The translations under genes and the position numbers were made by a program. A DNA stretch of 64,000 nt, from NCBI RefSeq assembly GCF_038443385.1, contig NZ_CP151726.1, positions 7,502,001-7,566,000 of the forward strand. Reading direction: 5' to 3'. Position 1 is the stretch's first letter. Every line of letters starts with the position of its first letter. The notes under the pieces were generated by a model. The model was given only the letters and a program-made list of their open reading frames with translations, was not told the DNA's origin and ran no database searches. Positions 35,101 through 41,500 of the stretch are shown one piece after another. This DNA is from Stieleria varia. Its GTDB lineage: Bacteria; Planctomycetota; Planctomycetia; Pirellulales; Pirellulaceae.

Positions 35101-37536
35101 AGCCAAGAGAACGACGTCATACGCGATACCGATGGCATCGACACGTTGGATTTCGGCCGTTACGACGATTCGGTGAACGTCTTTCTGAACCGACGTATGA
35201 TGCTCACGGGAACTCGTAATCTTGAGAATCTTGATTGGGACTCAGACCCCTATGGGATTGAGAACGTCGTCGGCGGTGGTGGCGATGACTGGATCGAAGG
35301 AAACGACGGCGCTAACCGGCTCGAAGGCGGCGACGGCAACGATACGCTGTTGGGGCTGGATGATGAAGACTTCCTCATTGGCGGCGCTGGCAACGACTCG
35401 CTCGATGGCGGCAACGATCGCGACGTGTTCTTTTTTTCAGACGTTCTCGGTGTCGATGAAAACGACATCGTTAGCGGTGGTAACGGTCGCGATCTGCTCG
35501 ATTTCTCATCCCTTTCGGGCCAGCAACATTTAATCGTCGATCTGGACGCGTCGACGACTGTCGCAAGCCATGATGGACGAACCGTTCGCTGGAAAACCAA
35601 GGCGATAACTGATATCGAAGACATCGTCGGTACGTCCGGCGACGACCAGTTCTACAACGGCATCGATGGGAACCGAATAAGTGGCGGCGACGGCGATGAT
35701 GTTTATTACTTTCGACATCTTTCCGCGCTCGATTGGATCAATGAGTTCGAAGGTCAAGGTCGAGATCGAATCGACTTCAGCTTGACCCCAGCTTCGGTGT
35801 CGCTGTCAATTGACTTGTCGAGCCAGGTTTTAGCGGAATTGAATCAAGCCGGTACGGCAATCCGTGTGCGTGCCGGTGGTGATCTCGAAGCCATTGAAGA
35901 TGTCGTTGGCGGACAAGGTGACGATGTGATACGAGGCAGTTCCCGTGATAACCACATCGACGGTTGGTATGGCAGCGACCAAATCCATGGCGAATTGGGC
36001 GACGATCGATACATCATTTCGCCAGATCCCTCCAATCGAGTCGATACGTTCTTCGAAAACGCCGGCGGCGGCAGCGACACAATCAGTTTTGCGGAACACT
36101 ACGCGGACCGAACCGACCCGATCATCGTAGAACTGTATGGCGGCACCGCCAGCATTGCCGGTGTGCCGCGAGTCACCCTGGATGATCCGCAGCGATTCGA
36201 AAACGCGATCGGCGGCGGTGGCAACGACACGCTCCTTGGCAATGACGGTAACAATCGCTTGGTTGGAGGCGATGGCAACGATCGGTTTAGTGGACGAGGC
36301 GGGAATGACCGATTGATGGGAGGAGCGGGTGACGATCGATACGCCTTCGAATCGCTGCGATACGTCCAAAGCGGAGGCTCCAATCAGTATCAAGTGATTC
36401 CCGAAAACGATGTGATTCTGGATCCGACCGTGGTACTGGATGAGTTCGGGGTACTGGTGTTGGATGCGGACGGGCGTCCGATCCCGTCGACGAACTCCGG
36501 CAACGATACGATTGATTACGTCGACGTGCCTCCAACATCGATCTACAGCCTGTCTATCGACCTGGGGAATAGTCTGCCTCGCATGTCCGAGTACTATGCG
36601 GTTCCACCTCTACCGCCGCAGGGAACGGTGGTCAATCCGGTCCTAGCCTATCGCTGGATTGATCGCACATACTGGAGTTGGAGGGACCAGATTTTCGGCA
36701 CCGTTCTCGAAAACATCATTGGCGGTCCAGGCAACGACACATTGATTGGAAACGACGCATCCAACATCATTCAGGGTGGTGGCGGAGACGATACGATTTA
36801 CGGTCTCGGCGGCAACGATTTATTGCTTGGCGGAGGTGGAAACAATGTGATTTATGGTGGCCGAGGAAACGATCGATATCAATTCAATTGGATCAGCGAC
36901 TCTTACGATATTTTGGTCGAGGAAGGGGGAACCGTAGTCGGCGAATCGCTTCGCGTTGGTGGAAACGACACTCTCGACTTCACCGGTGCACCAATGGAGA
37001 TTTCATTTGATCTCTCTGACTTTGCCCCGGGCACCGGCGATCCCTCAAGCTATCGCGACATCGGCATACTGCCAGGAACCCGACTCCTGTTGAAGGCACA
37101 GGGTCAATCGATCACATCGCCTGATCAATATGACGGACGACCTTTCGAAAACGTGATCGTCCCCCCGACGCCGGCGTTAGCGGCAAGTTTGAAAGTGTTC
37201 GATAGCAACGATGACGATGCCTTGTCGTCACTTGATGCACTGTTGATCGTCAATTGGCTCAGGAACAACCGTGCTGATGGCCAAGAAGCACGGTCTCTGA
37301 ATTCGAGCATTGACCGATTTGATAACAACGGCGACGGCCGAGTTACCTCACTCGACGCGCTGCGGGTCATCAACGAACTTGCGAAGCAGGGCGTAAGGCG
37401 ACAGCAATTGAAGACAGAACCGATGAATCACGCGGCAGTGTTCCAAGGCGATGAGACGACACGCCCGTGGGCTTTGACCAGAGACTTAGACCTCGAATGG
37501 CTCGAAGATGATGAACTTCGGGAGCGAATCCTGTAG
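26122..37536 (+). CDS. Giant surface protein 1, C-terminal portion (3,804 codons open)
   Basis: The remainder of the interrupted giant gene; native sequence starts after the right target duplication at 26160. The open frame begins at an ATG in the IS end. Fragment-residue positions: 1-1740, shared head with giant 2, beta-rich, with helical linkers (about 570-780), EF-hand-like loops (ADADGLMPVDEL, DPDGDGRLYFDEL) and a Cys pair (GFECLFD, SSVCPARL); 1751-1893, RTX nonapeptides (GGDGDDQLDGQKGDDSLWGN); 1967-2173 and 2454-2540, SdrD-B-like domains (GTVFHDINGNGRRDEGEPG, YVDLNGNAAYDAGEP); about 2550-2790, a beta-propeller-like stretch; 2807-3593, more RTX; 3687-3760, type I dockerin (FDSNDDDALSSLDALLIVNW, FDNNGDGRVTSLDALRVINE). 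The fragment has no signal peptide, so it is probably not exported. Confidence 0.9.
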   Translation: MLTGGLPVTLVGNGDEQRITIVAKGSDVKAFSIDHAGAGGNAALLGFSTTQSVNADTLPHRSVLGMTSRRATRDVNPALLSQLPEDALEELRSRLGIAPEAWSYDAAEKTLIFRLEGSVPTQSKSVAMNLDRTINLGVFGELELIAQATASASASNIGFQLNVGLNLDPSDRSMMINAGTRLAELNDGRGVGTAVGVAGTAAPGSRLERNRDTPFDIQYRRAGNSKVFTQKIYLRNVDTVDNLTAQDLIDDLQSALDDSGLGSLFEAVLIEDADDSSRNRLHIVAIDPSIAWMEVRIDRRLATPFGMLAINDSDYRQAPTQPATGDNRTAYPDLLVKDLARDQEYFISLDGVITLGQALQAISAQTGGLVSGSIRDQSQIVLTSDTPFEVSNLDTGQLTSHAAYDLGLLATSEFVAGNYEIASPLLNDVPLSDRVFLAESFPGDAAKKTSLSANIDLESRNVAIGGALGMIGLEATTQSNNPIKIGYGLDLELTDPGTSADDGRITLRELIQAEPLDLFSPPTLSDITVGGKIDVRGELQGVFSSTPLLTMTLNKPESGLDLLTFDTSAMDDVLKQLRSLQPQDVAAILLRVVDQWTNGESTAFLREKLPIVGSALADVADVLTKVRAAIRSVVSEVNSPAVAEAIDDVQVTIEDLPLARSEKQSIFDALQTARELLAEVRSLANTESITPTLTKLLAAVGTIRQEAKNLGIPLTPAASAAPVAAPAAFSRVPEGESVTREPSELERLVIEALDRLWDALPAANDLAKRFSDAIRRELPNSDDVTFQFDASIDDNNRPIILVGLSLSQAGEIKFDPNFTVDNFFIGADAALDGVFGVDAELGLGAKLSYDGSSPTVELITANPEGNPYYVPTHLSLKASALAKGSAAVTVGTAPVAGGDVNLRLQKSTADSNPAEIIVSLDADADGLMPVDELASKIQFEASGVLTGNLNVDLIGERADNVVTLEWDIASGEAPEFVVDESRLVGLFANFDFDLATIIIGIDEFLSLLSNTLREELDELPIIGGGLEDIGGFISDLRTKLVEPIRELFAASTIRTFADLERELHDRIFNALGDLITNEDLLDITLTADRFEIEVTLGKLYTVVDIPFDTNLPGLSMRDGSGLEVDITPTLDIGFGVSRYEGFYLINGTGNELSLQIDAHLAPETELNLDLFVLDVTASQSSDEPATGVSGSIQIDLGNQETPIGQLNQFDVRIAVDANLNLDLKTRVAGGVLPSITADLVGHWGFDTDMGGVQSPSFSLNNISLDAGRFLGEVIGPAAQKINEYLEPVADIIEILETPIPGVSQLSQLAGNGPVTLLDLALSQLDASDRESTKKFIQFLKTVQSVTELSNRISAAGEINFGSISFAGEGLTEAGWNLNVGETLGNLPGITVDSGVRSNPLATANAELDSLVAELSREPSSAKRKDQGLGLSFKVWDEPSSLIRMLLGQPIDLITWNVPELKLSFDWAQRFQIIPTPPISVEIGLEAVMEIDLSLGLSSRGLQTGNLLDGFFFGDRADVTTGDDIDELTLRLGATLAALLDLGVASAGIQGGLYGQIAANWRDPDGDGRLYFDELGKMLRDDGFECLFDLRAELTAVIRLVWQVLFAEGTIDIAEITLFETDNSSVCPARLAAHVSDGNEKDSRDFPNILPEHLLEQIIGPEPDSQYAPAGTLIIHAGAMAGLRHRGSSKDVSESFTLSNPAPGVVRVQGMGLDNTFGGVTLVAFDGGLGNDELNVIADPETNRTFSLPIVAFGGVGRDRLYGGNKEDHLFGDAGDDFLFGGDGGDQLFGGDGDDQLDGQKGDDSLWGNAGRDTLFGGDGNDTLHGGLQDDHLYGGDDFDTLYGDDGHDWIEGGAGDDPLIDGGTGNDYLVGGSGADFLLGGWGNDSLIAYQIDGPVVQGQADDDVLEGGPDDDFLCGSAGSNSLYGGISYNTYRNDLIDFDNTIPVLPGGYLLESCTSELPDSLPTPQSGSVTVRVFRDHNADHAMGSSEKFENDWEVELIDAEGGSVATAFSQDVDLNTDDYIDPTLERGIVRFDDVIPGTYSLRIVKTLGKDFERIIQTAPQPTGSDDLMPIVVAVGDAQSIDAGLIGMHLRPEIRGTVFHDINGNGRRDEGEPGLEGRNVYIDADNDGTNDSLAQTITFPTEVYLGSSKNGDFRFILKDTQPGERIVRLDLTSGVQTSPADQEIYFSNLNSNADLEQSWSLPRHYIAPNQSERMLGLFGNESTSLSLSNLPAHESLEIEFDLWIVGSWDGKPADDEGSSGPGDVWSFQVDSQTEFITTFSNLQGFEVTPRLQDYPEQLDQAAANQHAGGTGAFRAPYLPNGTGLNPLGEPNSRQAAYRMSLSVDHVDSNAVIRFLGSRLEAGETWAIDNVRVTAKRVGYTLDIDYEQSVTEIDFGISDFVSTSQAIVQTTQKSSAASNEEIEGFSSHSAAPTIMAPTLAAPAVMAAGESISTYAVSGIRFEDTDTDGVYDWSGGDRESGIAGQPVYVDLNGNAAYDAGEPYTLTNSNGAFTFQLEPGTYTVRELMPPGWTETSPSERPWGITSDGYLAEIDPETGHYTHVKPIELPDGYAATQWIGLTYDTSGLAGRLLAVGNFSLFPVGDLLSFLFEIDSITGKATLLTQLSEGIPEGDLVADFGGLHAVKTYGNAAWLVDIDTQSGQVTRRGIFHVGSEFGPPDASSLTFHNGDYWSVVYDGQAQLVQINPFTGQAKSKRPLSDPLFGSVAGMVAYRGELTPRFLFAAGEPRTGENAPAIYDLDSDGSLANLHSVPLSFSGLTWVPDRGHIVTVIDQPVDSLYFGNIRTTIVPDGKDHIEGHAGVDWIWGDNDVSYDPYIISLGDDDELIGGAGADYLRGDLGNDILWGKTHEVAAASPTSASENDDLDGGEGTDTVVSWLDADQTLTNGNISFSPSLLVSDSLYSIEHAELRASSMNSQGRTLDASAFTRGNVKLVGGGGDDTLIGSPQNDDLEGGEGNDSLSGGSGADRYLFTVPTSQENDVIRDTDGIDTLDFGRYDDSVNVFLNRRMMLTGTRNLENLDWDSDPYGIENVVGGGGDDWIEGNDGANRLEGGDGNDTLLGLDDEDFLIGGAGNDSLDGGNDRDVFFFSDVLGVDENDIVSGGNGRDLLDFSSLSGQQHLIVDLDASTTVASHDGRTVRWKTKAITDIEDIVGTSGDDQFYNGIDGNRISGGDGDDVYYFRHLSALDWINEFEGQGRDRIDFSLTPASVSLSIDLSSQVLAELNQAGTAIRVRAGGDLEAIEDVVGGQGDDVIRGSSRDNHIDGWYGSDQIHGELGDDRYIISPDPSNRVDTFFENAGGGSDTISFAEHYADRTDPIIVELYGGTASIAGVPRVTLDDPQRFENAIGGGGNDTLLGNDGNNRLVGGDGNDRFSGRGGNDRLMGGAGDDRYAFESLRYVQSGGSNQYQVIPENDVILDPTVVLDEFGVLVLDADGRPIPSTNSGNDTIDYVDVPPTSIYSLSIDLGNSLPRMSEYYAVPPLPPQGTVVNPVLAYRWIDRTYWSWRDQIFGTVLENIIGGPGNDTLIGNDASNIIQGGGGDDTIYGLGGNDLLLGGGGNNVIYGGRGNDRYQFNWISDSYDILVEEGGTVVGESLRVGGNDTLDFTGAPMEISFDLSDFAPGTGDPSSYRDIGILPGTRLLLKAQGQSITSPDQYDGRPFENVIVPPTPALAASLKVFDSNDDDALSSLDALLIVNWLRNNRADGQEARSLNSSIDRFDNNGDGRVTSLDALRVINELAKQGVRRQQLKTEPMNHAAVFQGDETTRPWALTRDLDLEWLEDDELRERIL
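26132..26151. repeat. Right terminal inverted repeat of the IS
   Basis: Perfect 20-bp inverted match to 24428-24447. Confidence 0.95.
26152..26160. repeat. Target site duplication, right copy
   Basis: GTGGGCAAC, identical to 24419-24427; it reads Val-Gly-Asn in the frame of giant gene 1 on both sides. Confidence 0.97.
31371..31800 (+). other. RTX nonapeptide block 1 of giant 1
   Basis: About fifteen GGxGxDxLx-type Ca2+-binding repeats in a row, starting FGGVGRDRLYGG and ending GGWGNDSLIA. These form a parallel beta-roll when calcium is bound outside the cell. It follows directly on the head domain, the same place where RTX begins in giant 2. Confidence 0.93.
34540..36900 (+). other. RTX region 2 of giant 1
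   Basis: Seven or more clusters of GGxGNDxLxG repeats separated by 60-100-residue spacers of the pattern R-Y-x-F ... N/D-D-x-I ... D-T-L/I-D-F, e.g. GADRYLFTVPTSQENDVI and GGNDTLDFTGAP. The spacer plus cluster recurs as a unit, so this is a tandem super-repeat. Confidence 0.88.
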
Positions 37537-37676
37537 TTCGCCCGACGGTTTGTTGGAGTTTGCCTGGACCATCAGTTCACTTGCCACACTCCTCGCGATG
37601 GGACTCGGTACACCTATGCCCGATGAGTGAACGAGGATATCGAAAGAAGAAGGTGTCGAGAAAGAGGTGTCCGGTC

Positions 37677-37704
37677 GAGAAAAAGGTGTCCGACACCCTT
37701 TCTC
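37677..37704. terminator. Hairpin between convergent giant and PEP-CTERM genes
   Basis: GAGAAAAAGGTGTC and GACACCCTTTCTC pair almost fully. Further GGTGTC/GACACC plus GAAAGAG-type copies on both sides (37643-37720) allow a longer stem. The A-rich left arm and T-rich right arm make it suitable for ending transcription from both directions. Confidence 0.65.
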
Positions 37705-37723
37705 TTTCGACACCCTTTCTCTT

Positions 37724-38524
37724 TCACTGCCTACGGCGTCGCGAACGATGTATGAAAGTCGCCCCCGCTATCAACAACCACGCAAGCGTTGACGGTTCCG
37801 GCACGGCGACGGCGTTGTTGACGGTAAACAAGCCATTCATCACGGTGGTGAACGACGAGATGTCCACCAATCCGCCCGTATTGGCAGTGCCGCGTTTGGC
37901 ATCCACCAGGGTCAGATCCAAGTCAAAGGTTCCGCTTTGGACCGAACGGTCCAACAGAAAGTCGACAGACATCAGGCGCATCGTTTGGCCACTTCCAACG
38001 TTGTACTCGGTGTCGTTCGACGCCGCTCCGAATGAGTACAAGCCGGTGTGCTGGGACAGACTGACCATCGGAGTTTGAGAGAAATTAAAATCCGCTTCTT
38101 GGGCGTTGGAATACCTCAAATTGCTGCCGGGATCGTTTAATCGAAACGTGAATCCAGAAAACACCGACGGTTCTGCTGAACCATCGTGCGTCACCAAAAC
38201 GTCAATCGTGAAGACTTGGTCAATGCCATTACTTTCGACGGTCGTCTGCCCCGGATTGAATTGAAGGACGAACGCCGCGTCCGCAGAACGAGTCAGCATC
38301 CAAAGCAACACAATCGCCGCCAACCCATTGAGACAAACCCGACTCGCAAGTTTTAGAGTTGCGCATTGCAAAGCAAGGGCCCGCGAACTTGCGTTGAATC
38401 GGGCTCTCTTACCTGCAATGAACCCAACTTGGAAACGCGTCAGTGAGGAAAGACGTTCAATCGTCCCACATACCAGCGGTTCTACTCGCTCGCGCGTCTG
38501 GCTTGTAAGAGCGAAACGATTCAT
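37724..38524 (-). CDS. PEP-CTERM protein coupled to giant gene 2
   Basis: A 266-aa protein. The ATG at 38524 overlaps the giant 2 stop as ATGA, so it is probably translated by reinitiation. A long N-terminal extension of about 60 residues precedes the hydrophobic export segment LNGLAAIVLLWMLTRSADAA; no later ATG is available before it. The mature part is a cohesin-like beta domain (FVLQFNPGQTTVESNGIDQV, FTIDVLVTHDG, FSGFTFRLNDPG, MRLMSVDFLLD, GTFDLDLTLVDA). The tail VPEPSTLAWLLIAGATFIHR then SRRRRQ is a PEP-CTERM sorting signal. The cohesin resemblance is by eye only; if right, it could bind the dockerins of the giants. Confidence 0.9.
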   Translation of the reverse strand: MNRFALTSQTRERVEPLVCGTIERLSSLTRFQVGFIAGKRARFNASSRALALQCATLKLASRVCLNGLAAIVLLWMLTRSADAAFVLQFNPGQTTVESNGIDQVFTIDVLVTHDGSAEPSVFSGFTFRLNDPGSNLRYSNAQEADFNFSQTPMVSLSQHTGLYSFGAASNDTEYNVGSGQTMRLMSVDFLLDRSVQSGTFDLDLTLVDAKRGTANTGGLVDISSFTTVMNGLFTVNNAVAVPEPSTLAWLLIAGATFIHRSRRRRQ

Positions 38525-41500
38525 GACAACTCTCCGTCAAGGAACAAATCCGATAACGCCGCGTCGACCATCGATGCTTGCGATTCAGCCGGTTCTAAGT
38601 CTGGCAACTCCACCCAATCCAACGTCTCGGTTTCATTCGAGGTGATCACGCCATCCGTCTTCAGAATCGGTTCGGACCACAAATCCGCCTCCGTCACATC
38701 GCGAGTCGCCGCGATCAACATCGGTTCCGATGGCCCGCTCACGATCATCCGCGCCGAATCGGCGATCACGTTCATCGTGGGGCCGCTGATCGATGCGGAC
38801 TCGGCGATGAAAGACTCTTCGCCTTCCAGAGCAATGTGTCTGAGGTTGTTGATCACCCATAACGCGTCCAATGCCGTCAAGTTCCCGTCGCCCGTCGTGT
38901 CGTAGAACTCCATGCCGAACACGTCAAGCACCGCCGGATCAACTAACGTCACTGCTTCGCCGACAATGTCGTCTTTGTTTCTGAGTCGATTGATGATCTT
39001 CAGCGCGTCGAGCGCGGAGACTCGCCCTGACGCGTCGACATCGTAACGGTTCAATGGGTTGGTCCAATTCATTCCTGAGAATTGCAAGATCGTGTCTTCG
39101 AAACGCGCGATCACGTGCAAGCTTCCGTTGCCGACCCGAGTGCTGGTGATTTCAAACGGATCCGTCATGATCACACGGTCGTTCGGTTCAGCCGACACCA
39201 TCAAAGTATTTGAACCTGGCGACATGGTTCTAATCGCTGCGGCGCTGACAACCACGTCGTTGGCCCCAAAGCCGGACAAGTCGACGATCTCGACCGATTG
39301 AAGGGTTCCGTTGGCAAGGAGATTGACCAAGTCGATCGTTTGTTCGTCAGTCTGCGGAATCAGACGGTCCACGCCCCCCTTGCCGTCCACTGAAGCGTTC
39401 AATTCGGATGAATCGGACAGCGAGATGGTGTCATTGAGGGACGATCCGCTTACCGTGATCGCTTGCCCGATCGGCTGAGATTCCAATTCCACGCCATTGA
39501 CGGATAACGTTTGTCGAGAACCTGCTGTGTCCAAAGAAACGCGGTTGACGGTCAGCCCACCCGAACCGGCCGTGCCGCTGGGCAAGCCCAACGCGAAGTG
39601 ATCGCTGAACGCTTGCAGGTCGCCGATCGTCACCAAGCCGTCTCCGTTGACATCGGCACGGATACTGTAATTGGCGTCGCCCGGTTCGCTGAAGTAGGCC
39701 GCATTGTAGATTGACAGTTCTGCTTCATTGACGACTCCGTTGCCGTCGAGGTCACCAGGCAAGATGCTGAAGTTCAACGTGTATCCGCCCGTGATGGAGA
39801 GTTGGTAACGGTCCAGACCGAGCGGTTGACTTAGTCCCAGCGTGGCGAGTTGACTTGCAGCGTCGTAGTTGAACGACGTGACTTGTCCCGAGTAATCCGT
39901 CGTGTTGACACCTGCCAATCCGAAATCGCTTTGTTGCAGGGTCGCTCCATCGTCATCGGCAAACTGGATGTGTAGGGTATCCAGGACTTCGGACGAAAAC
40001 GCGGGGGAGTCGACTGTGCTGGCCGTGATGTCAAAACCAAGAGACTTGGCAGGGTCCACATGAGAGGCCACGAAACTTGGCCAAGCACTCGCGGCGAGAT
40101 TCACGGCAACAACGTTGGGCACTGCGGAGGCTTTTTCAACGGCAGTCAGTATGACTTCGGTGGCCGTGTAATTGACTCGCAGATCCACGTCGCCAAAAGC
40201 AAGCGTGGCACCGTCGGGAGCGTTGGTGAAGGTTCCGACGATCGAGTTCTGGACGGTCAAGATCGTGAAGGTGTCGCCGATCGTGGCTTCAAAACCGTTG
40301 AACGGTATGACAATCAAATCGCCTTCCAACAGCACGGAGCCACTGGAGTTGATTTGATCGTGGCTGTCGTTGGTGAATCCCGGCGAAGTGCCACCGATCT
40401 CAATTTCCACGTCATTTAATCGGACGTTGCCAATGTTGCTGATGCTGGGACTTAGTCCGGGTGCGAATGTGCCAGACACAAAGACAAAGTCGAAAGAGCC
40501 GATGCCTTTGACATATCCGGTCAATTCCAACTCTTGACCGAAGAACACACCCGACATCGCCCCGTTGTTGAAGACAGGTTGAAAGACGCTGTTGGGTGAA
40601 TCGATCGTGCCGATCCCGGAGACGTTGTCACCCGCGTCAACCAATACGCCATTGGTGGCGATGATGGTTCCACCATCCAACGTGGTCAAGGTCCCCAATT
40701 GCACCTGATTGCTGTCGAGCAAGGTGACCGTGTGACTGCCCACGTTCAGTGTTCCAGCGGTGACAAATCCCGCCGGACTGGCGGCATCGCCCATGCTTAA
40801 GCTGCCGGTGGCAGTGATGGTCGAAGCTGCTTGGCCCAGGATGTTGGCGTTGATGGTGCCGAAGGCGTTGAGCGTCTCGTCCCCGCCGATCGAAATCGGG
40901 CTGGTCGAGTTGATCGTGCCGCCGGCAAGCGTGGTCAGCGTGCCCAGATTGATCGGTGAAGCCACGTCGAGATTGATGACGCGGTCGCCGAGATTCACGG
41001 AACCGGTCAACTGCAGTGATTGGAAATCTCGGATCTCGATCGGTTCGACGCCACTGAAGCGAAGCGTGCTCGTTCTGGCGCCGTCGCCCGCGACAAAACT
41101 GAATTGCGCTGGATTGCCGTCGGCGGCGGGAGTGAAGGAGAGTTGGCCAGACGTTTCCAAGCGATCGCCAATGACCAGGATTTCGTCGCCGTCGCCCGCA
41201 CCGCCGGTGAAGAAAATCCCCCCCGGCAGGTCAAAGAAGCCACCTGCGGCGTAGTCGATCGTGAGTGTATCGATGACGTTGTCTGCGCCCGTGATTGTGA
41301 GCGACTCGGTGCCAGCAAGTGGTTGAGATTGGATCACCGTGTTGCCATTGGCCGTGTCGACAATCTCGAGTTGATCGCCGTTGAGGCGAACAAGTAATTG
41401 AGGCGGATTGGTGTCCGGCAGTACGATTTGAATATTCTCGTCGATGGGGTCAGCGACGACGCGGATCGGCAAGACCTGTGTCAACGTTTGCCCCTGGCTG

